The position numbers and the translations under genes were made by a program. From Porpolomopsis calyptriformis (taxonomy: Eukaryota; Basidiomycota; Agaricomycetes; Agaricales; Hygrophoraceae): a DNA stretch of 64,000 nucleotides. Shown here piece after piece: positions 34,782 through 47,568 of this stretch. The notes beneath the pieces are model-generated. The model was not told the DNA's origin. It worked only from the letters and a program-made list of their open reading frames with translations, and made no database searches. Numbering within the stretch: the stretch's first letter is position 1; the number at the start of each line of letters is the position of its first letter. The stretch covers positions 558,001-622,000 of the forward strand of contig OX621176.1 of the NCBI GenBank assembly GCA_951640195.1. The letters run 5' to 3'.

Positions 34782-35613
34782 CTAGTCCGTCTTGGCAATC
34801 TCCTGCACCATACTGTCCCTCAAGAACTCTACAAAACTCGAGACTACTTGACCATCTAATGCGGCCAACTTATTACCCCAGTAAATTGCCCCATTAGTGT
34901 CACCACCGGAGGCCTGCAACTCGGCAGCCTTCCCTTCGATGAAACCCATCGCTATCTTTCTCGCTTCCTCACCCAACCAATCGTTGGTGGGACTCCACAA
35001 CAAACTGGGAGGAACTTCTTCCTCCTTGATCTTGACGTTGACGTTAGTCAACGACAATGACAAGTCTTCGACTAAAAAAGACAGGGAATCAGCAACTATG
35101 AAGAGAGCGAGAGAGTTAAAGGCTCACCACTAGACAAAACACTTGTTGGACCAGGGGTCCAAGGACGGAAAGGGGGGCTGGTAGCCAAGTCCTCAGGCTT
35201 AGCATTATCAAAGGGGAGGGGATACCCCCAACGGTCGGAACTCCAATCAACTTGCTCCTCCAAAGGGAGCTTGGAGGTAGGAGGAGGGGCGTCATCATCC
35301 CAAGCTAAAAAGGGAAAGCCTATTATCAATAAACACAGACTAATAAAGACAAAACAAGATACATACCAAGCGGATCCTCCATCAAGCCACAAACATGCTG
35401 GATTGGCCAGCGAACATACAGACACTTTCTGACCTTATGCTTGCCACCGCAAGCAAAACAAGAGAAGGAAGACCAGCAGAGGTCGGCGTCGGAAGGGATG
35501 CGCTGAAGGTAGTAATGAAACGAATCGCAATCAAGAAAGACAGGAGCGGTGCGGTGCACCACTCCAGACTGCTTGAAGAATTGAATGTAGTGGCCTTGGT
35601 GGGAAGAAGTCAT
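34782..35613 (-). CDS. Spliced 237-aa ORF in antisense inside LTR-C
   Basis: Exon 1 is 35367-35613, intron 35305-35366 (GTATGT...TTTTAG), exon 2 35128-35304, intron 35072-35127 (GTGAGC...TTTTAG), exon 3 34782-35071. Together they give 714 nt with no stop, 237 aa. The product begins MTSSHQGHY, has a cysteine cluster (CFACGGKHKVRKC, about residues 53-65), an acidic/proline middle (AWDDDAPPPTSKLP) and a helical C-terminal third (VPPSLLWSPTNDWLGEEARK). I do not recognise the family. Gypsy-A also carries an antisense gene with a cysteine cluster, though I see no clear sequence match. An intact frame inside a decayed nest suggests selection or a recent insertion. Confidence 0.65.
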
Positions 35614-35660
35614 GATGATTGACGAGGATTGAACTGAAGCGTAGGGATACAACCCCACAT

Positions 35661-35668
35661 CTTTTATA
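35661..35668 (-). promoter_or_regulatory. TATA box of the LTR-C antisense ORF
   Basis: Minus-strand TATAAAAG about 50 bases before ATG 35613, in a promoter-like position on the strand opposite to the LTR's own TATA box. Confidence 0.5.
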
Positions 35669-36330
35669 CGCTCAGACACAAAGGGAAGACCAAAAGGAGG
35701 TTCCTCAGTCAAAGAAGAGAAACCCGATATGCCGGGCAAGAGATAGAAACAACAGCGATCTCATGACCAGAAGAACAATAGAAACCAGTCATGAGATAAC
35801 ACAGCCTCATTCTGTGGAAGGCTATGCCCAATAGAATTGAGTCATCAGAAGCACACAGCCTTTTGCAGAATGACTAGGAACAATGGCAAACCTTAATTGA
35901 AGGCTGTGAACAATAGAAAATGGGGTGACTGCGGAGGCTGACTCATAATGACTCCTATTTTAGAAATACTATATAAACCCTGAGGGCGAAGCGGATCATC
36001 ACTTCGTCCTCCTGTGAGATTACTTGTAGTAGCATGAACGCAATCAGAATCATCAGACTTCTTTTCCATCAAAACAAGAAAAGAGAAATATAAACCCATA
36101 ACTACTGAGCCAATCGTTCATGCCCATATTCCCTAAACTCTCAGCAGAGGCATGCAACGGATTTAACTCACAGAACAACTTCTTTGTAGAAGTAAAACTT
36201 AACTCAGAAGGAATCATCACCCTTTACGAGGACGTCCCCGTCAGGACTTTCTTCTACATCCTACTAGACTTATTAAGCTCCAAGGCCTGCCTTGTGATTG
36301 ACGAAAAGACTTGCAACTACAGTTGTGACA

Positions 36331-39297
36331 TATGCCCCATCCAGGATTACAGAAAACTTAACGACATGACCGTCAAGAACAGATACCCCCTTCCTCTGAT
36401 CAACGAACTGATTGACACCCTATAGAACGCTCGCTACTTCACCAAGCTGGACGTTCGATGGGGATACAACAACGTAAGGATCAAGGAAGGAGATGAACAC
36501 AAGGCCGCATTCCGAACCAACCGCAGCTTGTTCGAACCCCTTGTTATGTTCTTCGGTCTCACCAACTCGCCCGCGACATTCCAAAACATGATGAACGACA
36601 TCTTCCATGTCCAAATCGTCGAAGGACACGTCTTGGTCTACATAGACGACATCCTCATCTTCGACAAGGACCTCGAAACGCACCATCAACATGTTTACGA
36701 AGTTATGACTACACTTTGAGAACATAAACTCTACCTCAAGCCAGAGAAGTGCGACTTCGACCAACGCCAAGTGGAATACCTCGGTGTCATCATATCAGAA
36801 GGCCACGTCAAGATGGACCCTATCAAGGTCCAAGGGATCACTGACTGGCCCACCCCCAAGTGCAAGCAAGATGTCCAAGCTTTCCTTGGATTCTGTAATT
36901 TCTACTGTCAATTCATCCATCACTTCACCAGGATTGCTCGACCTCTTAATACGTTAACTGGAAACACTCCTTTCGGCTGGACCACTGAATGCCAGGACGC
37001 TTTTGATGCCCTGAAAACGATCATTACCACTTCTCCTATTCTTTCCATCGCTAATGATGACAACTTACTCCATGTAGAAACTGATGCTTCAGACTACGCT
37101 TTGGGCACTATATTATCACAAAAACAAGACAACGTTTGGAAGCCCATCGCCTACGTCTTGAAGGCTTTTACCCCCACAGAACGAAACTACCAGATTTACG
37201 ACCACGAGCTACTCGCGATAATGACTGCACTCCAGGAGTTCCGCAAATGGTTACTGTCAGCCAAGCAAATCTTCGAGGTTTGGATGGATCACGCCAACCT
37301 CCAGTATTTCAAGTTGCCTCAGAAGCTGAACAGGCGCCAAGCTAGGTGGCTCACGGAGCTTCAGGACTACCACTTCGCTCTCCACCATGTCGCCAGCAGG
37401 GCCAATTCCAAGGCCGATATCCTGTTGAGATGACCAGGTTTTGAGAGGGGGGTGAATGACAACGACAATGTTATTTTACTCCCATCTAATCTCTTTCCCA
37501 CCTCGGATCACCTTATTGTAGATCTCCGTCAGGTTCAACATGAGATTGAACCCACTAATTTCCACTCTCACATTCGGAATTCCTACCGAAATTCTGAGAA
37601 ACAAGTCACACTCCTTCAAGAAAAACGTAAAACCAATTGGAAAACCCGGGATGATGGCATCAAGACCTTCTTGGACCAGACTTACATCTCAAGGGACACC
37701 CCACTCCGTGGCGAAATCATCGCTCAATATCACGACAATCCTCTCTCTGGACACTATGGCTCCTTCAAGACCTCTGAAGCCGTATGTCACGACTACTGGT
37801 GGCCCACCATCAGGAGAGATGTCGAAACCTATGTCTGTGGTTGCGAAACGTGTCAACGTACCAAGGCATCCCGATTGCCCGCAAAGACCCCATTGCACCC
37901 CTTCGATCCTCCCCCTTGACCCTGGGATATGATCACAGTCGATCTCGTAGGCCCTATACCTGAATGTCAGGGCTACAATGCGATCCTTACGATTGTTGAT
38001 CATTTCTCAAAGGCTGTTAAGTTCGAAGCTACCCATATCGAACTAAACTCCGAAGGGTTCGCCAAGATCATTTGGGATCGAGTCGTCCGAGACCACGGTG
38101 TCCCCCGACGCATCATCCATGATCGCGATCCGCGATTTGTCTCCAAGTACATGACTGATCTTTTCCGCCTTCTGGGCACTTCCCAGAATGTTTCCACAGC
38201 TTACCACCCCCAGACTGATGGCTAATCTGAACGAATGAACCAGACGCTCGAACAGTATCTTCGCGTCTTCGTCAATCATCGTCAAGACAATTGGAAGGAA
38301 TGGCTTGCGTTAGCCGAGTTTTCGTACAATAACTCAGTTCACACAGCCACGAAACAGACTCCCTTCTATGTCAACTATGGTCAGAACCCCTGGAAAGGAA
38401 ACGACACTGCAAGAGAAGTCCGAAATGAATCTGCGACTCAATTCACCGATCAAATGAAAAATGTCCACCAAGAAGCCGAGTCCGCCCTCAAGAGAGCAAA
38501 TGAGACTATGAAGATTGCCCACGACAAGCATGTCCAAACCACACAAGAATATTCACCACGAGATAAAGTATGGTTGGCTGCCACCAACATCAAGACCAAA
38601 CGACCAATGAAGAAGCTCGACAACAAACACTTTGGTCCCTTCAAGGTCATCGAAAAGGTTGGCCTCTGCCTACAGACTTGATCTCCCCCATGAATGGCTA
38701 GGACTCCACCCAGTCTTCAACGAGTCTTACCTCTCCCCCTATCACTCCCCTTCATTTCCCAATCAGAAAAAACCTGCCCCTCCTCCCCCGATCCAACTGG
38801 AAGGCGACTCCGAATACGTCGTTGATGAAATTCTAGATTCTCGTCTGCGATGAGGGAAACTTCAGTACCTGGTACACTGGGAAGGTTACACCAGTGAGGA
38901 AAACACCTGGGAACCTGAATCGAACATCAGGAACACTCAGGAATTAGTTGATGAGTTCCATACTCTCCACTCCGATCGACCAGCTCCTCGACTCCAACTA
39001 CGCGTCATCCGCATGGACGACTTCTTCGGGATTGATGAACGTCTTTACGATCCGATCACGGACTCCACTGGCGAGGACTATAAACCACCTAAGGTCAATG
39101 ACAACATCGACATTCTCATCCTGCTCCACCCAACAGAAGTCGACCGATTACTCGAACGTGATTTTGATGGTTCCATCTTCCTCCCCCGCCTACCTTCATC
39201 CGCTCGTCGAGCATGGATCTATGAGTCCAGTCCTGTCAATGCTGTAACTGCTGTCCTACGGCTGAACGACCAAGGTCAAATGCTCCGGATGTACTAA
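36331..39297 (+). pseudogene. Gypsy-B RT, RNase H, integrase, chromodomain
   Basis: RT resumes at CPIQDYRKLND, with the catalytic box VYIDDILIF and LGFCNFYCQFIHHF. RNase H follows with VETDASDYALG and YDHELLAIM. Integrase has the HHCC finger (H-X-GHYG...CETCQ), the core DLVGPIPECQGYNAIL with DHFSKAVKFEATH, and TAYHPQTDG then a TAA stop where Q is expected. A frameshift near 38660 precedes LGLHPVFNESYLSPYH and the chromodomain ([20 protein letters not shown]), which in chromoviruses directs integration towards marked chromatin. Further stops at about 36423, 36718, 37431, 37917 and 38851 inactivate the polyprotein. Confidence 0.93.
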
Positions 39298-39456
39298 CTA
39301 GTCTCTCCCTTGTCCGCTCTGGAAATTCGTCGACGGTACCAATACCATCTCCCAACCTTTCCCTGTTATGCGCCTCGGTGGTTGTTACGAGATTGCTCAA
39401 GACATCTCCAACGCCTGTTCTAACGTCACGCGGACGCGAATTTGAAGAGAGGGTGA

Positions 39457-39824
39457 TGTTACGGTCACTTCGTTTTGTCGTCCCACCAACTTTCCTTTTT
39501 TGTCTTATCTAATCTTATCTTCGATCTAATCTTATCTTATCTCTTCTTATCTAATCTTTTATCTTATCTCCTCATAGATTGGAGGCAATAATGCCATTGG
39601 CTGATAAAGACATGCTCCGCAGTAGCTGCGCATTAGTCAGCCATTCCATGGATCGTTGCCGTGGCTATCACAATCACAGCCCAGGCCCAGGTAGATATAA
39701 GTAGTGTACAGAACACTTGTATCTCCCTAGTTTGATCCTTCAACGTTGCCACCCTCAGTTTATGCGCTGAGCTCTTCATTATCCCTTGTTGAAGCGACCT
39801 GAGATTCCGACTGCCAACATAACA
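39457..39824 (+). repeat. Gypsy-B 3' LTR
   Basis: 368 bp, partner of 30861-31228. Confidence 0.95.
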
Positions 39825-41780
39825 ATGGGAGGATCAATTTCAGTTCAAGATGAGCAATAGTTAGATTATGAGGCCAACCTAGTGGATAAGCAGTGGGTTT
39901 TGGATGCTCTGGAGTCAGCTTCGGACTATGAAAGGGGGCTGGAGAGGCTTGATGATATGAAGAAAGGTATTGTTAAGAAGCTATGGGAAGTGGCTAGTGT
40001 TATTAGTAAAGTGGCAGGGAACAAATGGAAATGTACATGTATGGATATGATTCTGGTGTCTGTCCATTGTAACAAATCAATAAAAGGCCCTGAACACAAA
40101 CCCAACAACCCCAAAAAGAAAGAGAAGATTCCTGAACCCAGTTTCACTAAGAAGGAGAATGCAACACTTGCCCAACGCATTAAAATTTTGAATTGGTATC
40201 ATGCTAATGGTGAAAATCAGTCAAAAGCAGCGAAACACTTCAATACAAAATACCCAAACCTCGGAATCAAGCAACCTTTAGTTTCTGCATGGGTAAAGGA
40301 TGAGGCAAAGTGGCGGGAAGAATGGGCAAGTTGTGGTGGAGCACCTACAAAAAAACAGGCTCATCAAACACACCACCTGGAGGTTACAGAAATGATGGAA
40401 CTTTGGGTATCGAAGGTGATGGCAGACAACCTCCTTATCACCAGTGAAGTCTTATGCCAGAAGTGGACAAAATTTGCAAAGCTGGCAGGCATCCCAGAGG
40501 ATGAATGTCTCAACTTAAGTGATGGTTGGTTGACTTGCTTCAAAGCCAGAAATGGCCTGAAGCATTTCAAGTGACATGGTGAGGCTGCATTGGCAGACTC
40601 AGAGATGGTTGACAGTGAGTGAAATCGTATCTGAGAGCTTATTGGGGGGTGTGGTTATGAGCTCTGGGACATTTTTAACATGGATGAGACTGGATTATTT
40701 TATGGGCACATACCATTCTGTTCCCTCAGTTCCAATAATACTCATTTCATAAACAGGATGCCTCTGGATCAAGGTCTAGCAAACAAGAGATCTCCAGGAG
40801 TCAAGGGCAAAAAGGTCAGGCTGACCTATGCCTTCATGTTGAATGCAACTGGATCTGAGAAGCTTGCGCCCATTGTTATTGGAAAGGCCAACCGGCCTTG
40901 AGCTTTTGGTAAAAAGACAGGAACATAGCTTGGTTTCTGCTACCGGAACAATGCAAAAGCTTGGATGACATCGGCCTTGTATTAACAATAGCTTCAAGAA
41001 TGGGACTGCAAACTAGTAGCCAAAAACTGCAAGATTCTTCTTCTACAAGATAACTTTGCTGGGCACATTGTGCCCAATAGGCTCCAGAACATCCGCATTG
41101 AGAATTTCCAGCCAAACCTCACTGCTCATGTCCAACCAATGGATCAGGGCATTATTCAGTGTTTCAAGGCTCACTATCGTGCAAAGTATATCCAGCATAC
41201 TATTGACCTCTATGATGCGGACACCACTCCCTCTGAAATTTATGACATCAACCAACTCCAAGCAATGCTGCTTGCTGATGCTGCCTGGCGTGAGGTGGAT
41301 GCAACCACTATCCAGCACTGCTGGCACAAGGCTGCTATTCTACCCACTATTCATTCTCCTGTGCCAGTCCAACCCACCATTCCCATCTCATTGCTTATCA
41401 ATACTGATGGCTGCAGTGAAGAAGATCCCATTGAAAATGCCGAGAGGGAGGTCAAGAGTGCTCTTGACGAGTTGGAATTGACTGGGGCACTCCAAGCCAG
41501 CAACAGAATGAGTATCGAGGCACTACTCAACCCAACTAATGAATTGCAACTGATGGATGGGACAGCTGATGAAGAAATTTGCCAGGCTGTGTTGGATGCA
41601 CGAGAGGCACAGGAAGAGATGCTGATTGATGGTGATGTCGATGTTGATACTGATGGACCTGTTGAAGCTCGCCCTACCCATAGTAAAGCACTTCAGGCAG
41701 CATTGCTCATTAATAGGTACATTGAAGCCTTGGATGATCCCCTCACACGCAAGCTGGAGACATCCTTGGCCTCCTTCTGA
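39825..41780 (+). pseudogene. pogo transposase, main part
   Basis: After the ATGGG duplication the frame gives a CENP-B-type helix-turn-helix (TLAQRIKILNWYHANGENQS, then KHFNTKYP), a second DNA-binding helix region ending LSDGWLTCFKARNGLKHFK, and a DDE domain: NMDETGLFY, LLLQDNFAGH and VQPMDQGIIQCFK. The spacing from the second to the third aspartate is 30 residues. An aspartate/glutamate-rich tail closes the protein at 41780. Stops (near 39858, 40572, 40619, 40628, 40899, 40926 and 40982) show it is dead. The enzyme would cut at TA sites. Confidence 0.88.
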
Positions 41781-41968
41781 TATCAGCTCCATTTAGAGAA
41801 GTCTCACTTACCTATGGCTCCTACTTGTCTCACTGATTACTTTTGTCATAAATAGTTTGCATGAAAAATTTCAGACTTTTTGGTAACTCCCTCTATTCCC
41901 ATACTCCCTCATAACCCATAGCCCCAAGTGGGAACCGAGAGGTATGGGTTAAGAGGGAGTCGACTGTA

Positions 41969-43264
41969 GTTCCAAAGTCTGTCAAAGCTAGAGCAATTAC
42001 CTCACGGTTTACAGTCATCATGAAGGCAATAAAATGGTGATGGTTCTCACCCATCCATTCATCACACTGCACAGTAGCTTCATGTGTTAGGGTCCAGTCA
42101 TAACCCTGGCATGCAATGTGCAACTATATATATACTGGGTACCACATACTAAGACACGCTTAGTATTGCGATGCTTTTGGCATAGTGGTAACTACCTTTG
42201 ATTGTGCCCAGTCATTGTAACATCATGCCCTTGTGAATGCTTCTTTGCTACTGCTTGTAAAGCTGCAACAGTTGTAGGCAAAATGCATCTGGTTAAAGTT
42301 CTCCAACTAGGATTCTGCACACCAGGCAAAAATTCTTGGCAAAATATTAGCCACTCTGGGTTCTCCACAAAAGCAAGTGGAAGGCCAGCCAATGCAACCA
42401 GCCATGCTAGTCAGTCCTCAAAGTGATGTTGCTTATCAGGGTTCCAGAGGTCACACACACTTGCATAACAAGATAGTGGTAGTTTCAAATTTAGGCAACA
42501 TCATTTTGTATAATATAAAGAGTGATCTGTCAGTGGATGATATGAGGGTGCAGAGTAGTGAGAGGGTGTGGGATGTGATGAGGAAGAGTAGTCAGTTGGA
42601 GCAGGACTTGGTGCATATGAGTGTGAATGTAAAATTAGAGAGGCGCTATTAAAATGGAAGGCAGTGCAGTGGATGGACCACTTGGATACTGGGGAGGGAA
42701 ACTTGGACAGGATAATAACTTAGCTAAATAGGTGTGGTTGACTGGGAGATTACTAGTCTGAGTATAGTGCAGTGTTGGCATTAAGATATGGGATGGCTGT
42801 AGTATCAGATCCCTATCCCATTCATTATCACTCAAGTTATGCTTTCGACATTGTGGAGTCCAGTTGGTTTTGTGAACATCCATATAGGCCTGTACATGCT
42901 CTTGAATGTCCTTCTCAATATGAAGACAGTTATGAAGATATTTGACTAAAGTATCCCCACATAAAACAAGCCCTGCTCTGAAAATGAAACAGCCCACACT
43001 ATAGAGTAATATTAGCAATAGCTGTTGCAAGAAAATAAGGTACCAACACTGTGACTCAACTAGCACCTGATCCCACACAACAGACTATTCTCCTATCATC
43101 ACCCTTGCTTCATCTGCCTTTTTCTCCTTCTCAATATTGCATTCAAAGCAAGCCTTGCACTAAACCTTCATTTTCCCAATATAATGGCTTGCAGGCTCAG
43201 GGCCTGGGTGATCCCAGAAATGATCCCACCACCATTTTTGACTAGTAGCCTTCCATTGAGACAT
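41969..43264 (-). pseudogene. hAT-1 transposase, N-terminal part
   Basis: From the minus-strand ATG at 43264, the frame reads a BED-like zinc-finger region (QKWWWDHF, then CKACFECNIEKEKKADEARV), matching hAT-2 (RKWWRKLFYNHPGF, then CMQCWLVRL). Further on it carries FVENPEWLIFCQEFLPG and VQCDEWMGENHHHFIAFMMT, blocks preceding the catalytic core in this hAT group. It is interrupted at 41968 by the pogo TA site and continues at 30490. Confidence 0.8.
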
Positions 43265-43798
43265 AGAATTGTCGACTCAAGTTTGGGGGCAAGGAAAGGA
43301 AGGAACATCACTAAATTTATAGCTTTTATATACACTTCGCAATATAGGTGTTCACAATGAGGAGTGCAGAAATGGAGATTAAAGCCTCAAGGCAAAATCG
43401 TGACAAGAAGCTTGGGGGTCAAGGTTGCTTGTCGGTCATCAGACAGTCACCAACTTGTGAGAAAGTTGTGGGAACAACCTACAACTCAGGTCAGATCAGT
43501 GTTGGTAGGCTCAGTGAGATCCCATGCGACATCACACAATCCCACAAATATGTTACACACCAGAATCCATCCAGACCATGGGCTTGCTTGATTAGGGAAT
43601 ATGACATGGCCCATGTTAGCTGACCATCGATATCTACGATTCTTGGTTTTAAAGTGGATGGAAGTGCATTATTGTGTAGTACAATACTGTATTAGGGTAC
43701 TAGCAATGATTCTGCCATGCTATCCAACTCGGGTTGTGCTCCATCTTCTGCTTCTGCCTCAATCAAATCATACATCTCCAGCTCCTCATTGAGCCCAC

Positions 43799-44406
43799 TG
43801 ATATGACCCCTCCATCCCCTGACCACCGTATATTCAACTATATGAATACTAGATGCCTATCAAGTCCTTCAAATATGAACACAAACTTTCCGAATGCTCT
43901 TGATAGCTCCCGAACATCCCAAATGAGTTTGAGAATCATCAAACTCTCTGAATGCAATTGAAGCTTTCCGAATGTGAATGAAAGTTTGTATATCAAAGGG
44001 AAGACACTATTCAAAGGTATCAGTTCTCTTCTATTTCTCCCTTTTCATTCGACTTCTTCATTCCCATTCACTACTTTCCCTTTAGATCATTAGAGAGGCT
44101 CCCCTTTTATTATATACACTCAAAGGGATCCTTGTACTAGAAGATATATATACTGTATGTTGTAGCTAGTGATCCAACAAGTTAGATATTCGCTTCTCTC
44201 TTGCTCTCGAGTCTAGATCTTTTAAGACTTCCTCTCGACTTCCTCTTTCAATCTTCCAATTCTTCTGATCCCCTGATCGATCTCGTTCACAAATGATCGA
44301 AGACTCTGTTTCCACAATCATCAATCATAGACTGTGTTGAGACTCTTTATAGTCATCCTCACACCTTGTTCTGTGTTTGGTTCTCATACATGAAGCAGAC
44401 GTATCA
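43799..44406 (+). repeat. Gypsy-A family solo LTR in hAT-2
   Basis: 608 bp, TGATATGACC...GTATCA, closely matching 26673-27272. The flanks CCAC / CTGC agree with a 4-bp duplication only if two transitions are assumed. Confidence 0.88.
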
Positions 44407-47400
44407 CTGCGCATTGCATATCATTTTGTATGGTTAACCCAGTACTCATTCTCGAAGTTGAAAAGGTCTGTTATCTTGATCTTTACACTGCTACCTGGCA
44501 AAACTGAAGTGTGAGAGGTGTCAGAAATAGAGTCCTTATCCTCATCAACCTGCTGGATCAAATCTTGGGCTATGCTGGTGAATGAGGTAGTCCCACCAGC
44601 TTCAGCAGCATCTGGGGGGTTCAGAGCAGGAGGTGTTGACTCAGGTGGAGAAGCTGCTGAAGGTGGAGGGGCAGGTGTGGGCAGAATCTGAGTATGGGAG
44701 GTGGTGTGACACTTTAGGTGAGTTTTGACAGTCCCATTCCAAAGGTGTTTATCACAAAGGTGCAGACAAAGTTCTGCAAGGTCTGTTATAGCCTTTCCTC
44801 AAAGTTGTGAGCAAAGCTGGGTCAAAATCAACCCAAATGAACTGAAGAGACATTCACATGATGCTGAGTTTGCGCAAATAGATAGAATGCGGTGGGCAAG
44901 TTGACAGAGTGGGGTAATAACTAAGCCAAATGCCATTCCCTCATACATTTTGAGAGGATTGGCAGGTTTGCCCTAGCCCACTTGTCAATAGTATAAAGAC
45001 ACGGGAGGTAAGAAAACATACCTGTGCATTAGCATTCTGCTCAATTTGTGCACACTAGTTTGGGAATGTTTGGAAAGTGCCTGTATTCCCTAGGTAGTCC
45101 ATTAATTCTGTAAACATTTCATCTAGAGGCTGCAACTGGTAGAATTGGGTCCAGAGTCATGAAAGCAAATCAAGTACCCCAGCATTGTTGAACCTTGAGA
45201 TTTTCGTGAATGGCGTAAGCTTAAACAGTGGGTTGAGGATTAAGGCTGCAATGAAGACATCCTGGTTGCACTTGGCCTATCGTTTCTCAATGCTAACCAG
45301 GATAGCCTGAAGAGGCTCAGTGTGGGTAGTTGTCTCAGATATCATAGTAGTGTACTCTCAATAGAGTAGACCAAAGACAAGCAAACCCTGGTCTAGCCTG
45401 CAATGAGCTAACTAAGTCATGCATGCAGCAAGCACAAGCAGTTCAAGATGTTTTTTACACTAATGCAATTGAATAAATAAGACTAAAAAAATATCAAGAA
45501 TGACTCACATAGTGATAGACATCCAGAAGACTGGGTCTCCAATAATGGCAACCATTGCTTGAGCTTTCGCCTTTGCCTTTGTATCCCCTAATATGATAAT
45601 CTGATCCCCCAATGGACAAATGGAGTCTTGTTGGTTCTAGAACCCACTTGAGATCAAGAAGACGCTTGTAAGCAAGATAATGTGCTGTCCACTGAGTTAG
45701 GACAGCATGGATAACAGAGAGAATAAAACTGGCAGGATGACTATTGGCAGAATTCAGAGCAGCCTGAATGTCACACATCAATCCAAGGACTTGTGTCTTG
45801 CTTTGCAACTAAGTGATAAGTTCATTTGCCTTGGTAGTATATGGTAGCAAAGCCGAGATAGCACATTTGAAGTAATCACCAATGATGAGATTAACCTTTG
45901 AAATATGCTTAATTAAGAGGAAAAATAACAGATTTGAATCATACCTGATATCCATAGCAATCTGGGACCACAAGGCTTGGATCTGCATTGTAGATTATTG
46001 TTCTTGCCTTGCGAGACTCACCCAATGCATCAGAGGTTACTGCAATAACTGTAACACCCCATTCCATCTCCAGGTGCATTCTCACTTCAAGCAGGAGCTT
46101 GTGCAGATGCTCTGCAGTCTTGCGGTCTGATGAGGTATCATAAACCTTGACAGTATGTACCTAAATGGTGTATATAAGTGAAGATATCAACTCAGAGAAT
46201 ATAAAATTACCTCACACTGTAAGGCAGTCAAGGGGGGTGGGACTGCACAGTGAGGTTGTGGTCCTGGGTATCGACAGTGAGGGTCTATGATACGATTCTA
46301 GGTGTGTAATCTCTCTTGTTCTCTGGTATATTATTTTGTTGGTGGCTACAGTGTTGAAGTATATATACTGTAAATACCTTTGTGTACCAGATAAGGAAAT
46401 ACTTTGTTTCAGCATGTAGAGTGTTCAACACTCCTACAGTGCGATGATGTAGTTACCATAAATGCAAGATAATGGTGAAAGTTAACTCCAGACCAGCTAT
46501 CACACTGGATAGTTGCTTCAAGTCCCTTTGATCATATCTTAGCTGCTTCATGAAACTTATTGACCTTGGCTGGAATGTGTCTGTCAGCAAGGCTTCTCTG
46601 CTCAATTAGTTTTGCTCCTGGAACAAACTCTGCACAAAACCTGCGCCACTCTTCATCAGCTACCCAGTTAAAGGGAAACCCACACAATGCTGTAAGCCTG
46701 GCAATGGCTCTCAAAATGAGCTTGATGGCCACTGGTCCATAGTTCCTGCTGAGACAGTTCACTATAACTTGGCTGCCGCAACAAGCTAGAGTGGTGAAGT
46801 CCAAGTTGAGGTCATTTAGATAGAGTAGATGAAGATTCAGAAACTGATGGACTTGCTGTATGAGATACAAGTGCTCCAAAGTCAGACTGAGATAGTGGCG
46901 AGGGGACTGTAGAGGATGGTAAAGATGGGAAATCAGTGTATAAATGAGAAGGAGCTGGCAATATAAAGGCATTTGGATCAGACTGTTGAAGTAAAGTGGG
47001 AGGATGTAAAATTGTTGGATAGAATAACAGCTGCGAGTGGTGTGGGATTATAGGATTTGATGGTGCAGCCATTTCAGAATATGTATGGTAACAAGATATG
47101 CATGGGGTCTGCTGAAGCCAGCCATGACCAATGCATTCTTCTTGTGCATTTGTACAGATATCTTAAAGCTAGTTAGGACATTTGTGAAGGTGGCAAAGAA
47201 TGTTTTTAGTGCGCCCTTGAATAAACACAATACCAGGATCATCTTTTGAAAAAGCCCAGACTAAATTCATACTATATTAGATAAAATGTAGGCCTAGTAG
47301 AGGAAATTGAAAACAGATGCCAGCTCACAATGGCTGATTCATCTCTTGGCTCCATTCTTTGTCCCTCCTGCATCTCAGTATTATCCTTGGCATGCTCAAC

Positions 47401-47568
47401 TGCAAGCCTAACTAACCAGCATTGCATGCATGCAACCTTTAGCTTTGGATTAGCAACACTAGGATCCCAGAATGATTCACGCAGAGGAGGTTTCACAAGG
47501 AAGCCAGGGTGATTATAGAAAAGTTTCCGCCACCATTTTCGGGAGCTCATTGCATGAGTAAGAGGCAA
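44407..47568 (-). pseudogene. hAT-2 transposase
   Basis: From about 47568 downward: a BED-like finger (SSRKWWRKLFYNHPGF, CMQCWLVRLAVEH), the FNWVADEEWRRFCAEFVPGA block, a VYDTSSDRKTAEHLHKLLLE stretch after a likely intron, the core segment AVLTQWTAHYLAYKRLLDLK, and the dimerisation block ANSASCECLFSSFGLILTQL. A proline/serine-rich tail reaches the solo LTR. Repeat S interrupts it at 46218-46438. Frame changes and stops are present, so it is inactive. Confidence 0.83.
46218..46438 (+). repeat. Short dispersed repeat S, copy 2
   Basis: 221 bp, starting TGTAAGGCAGT and ending CACTCCTACA, inserted in the hAT-2 transposase. It closely matches 25444-25666. Confidence 0.75.

Larger units (their letters stand above)
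34622..36330 (+). repeat. 1.7-kb solo LTR (LTR-C) in Gypsy-B RT
   Basis: Begins TGTCATG and ends GTTGTGACA (inverted TGTCA / TGACA), flanked by a perfect 5-bp duplication TATGC (34617-34621, 36331-36335). A plus-strand TATA stretch CTATATAAACCC near 35968 fits an LTR promoter. No gag-pol lies inside, so it is best explained as a solo LTR of an unusually long-LTR element. It carries an intact spliced gene on the minus strand (34782-35613). Confidence 0.85.
30861..39824 (+). mobile_element. Gypsy-B, Ty3 chromovirus inserted in pogo
   Basis: Two 368-bp LTRs (30861-31228, 39457-39824; TGTTACGG...CATAACA) are flanked by a perfect 5-bp duplication ATGGG (30856-30860, 39825-39829). Gag, protease, RT, RNase H, integrase and a C-terminal chromodomain lie in Ty3 order on the plus strand. 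A polypurine tract (GAAGAGAGGGTGA) precedes the 3' LTR. The LTRs are almost identical, so this is a fairly recent insertion, although pol already has stops and a solo LTR inside. Confidence 0.95.
30493..41966 (+). mobile_element. pogo/Tigger-type DNA transposon
   Basis: The terminal inverted repeats CAGTCGACTCCCTCTTAACC and its complement end the element at 30493 and 41966, flanked by TA (30491-30492, 41967-41968), the Tc1/mariner superfamily target. The transposase (see 30760 and 39825) has CENP-B-like DNA-binding and DDE domains. Without Gypsy-B the element is about 2.5 kb, normal for pogo. It lies in the hAT-1 transposase. Confidence 0.93.

Noticed and set aside
36120..36425. Plus-strand ORF across the right LTR-C boundary
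   Set aside because: It joins LTR sequence to Gypsy-B RT across the TATGC target site, so it is a chance fusion of two elements.
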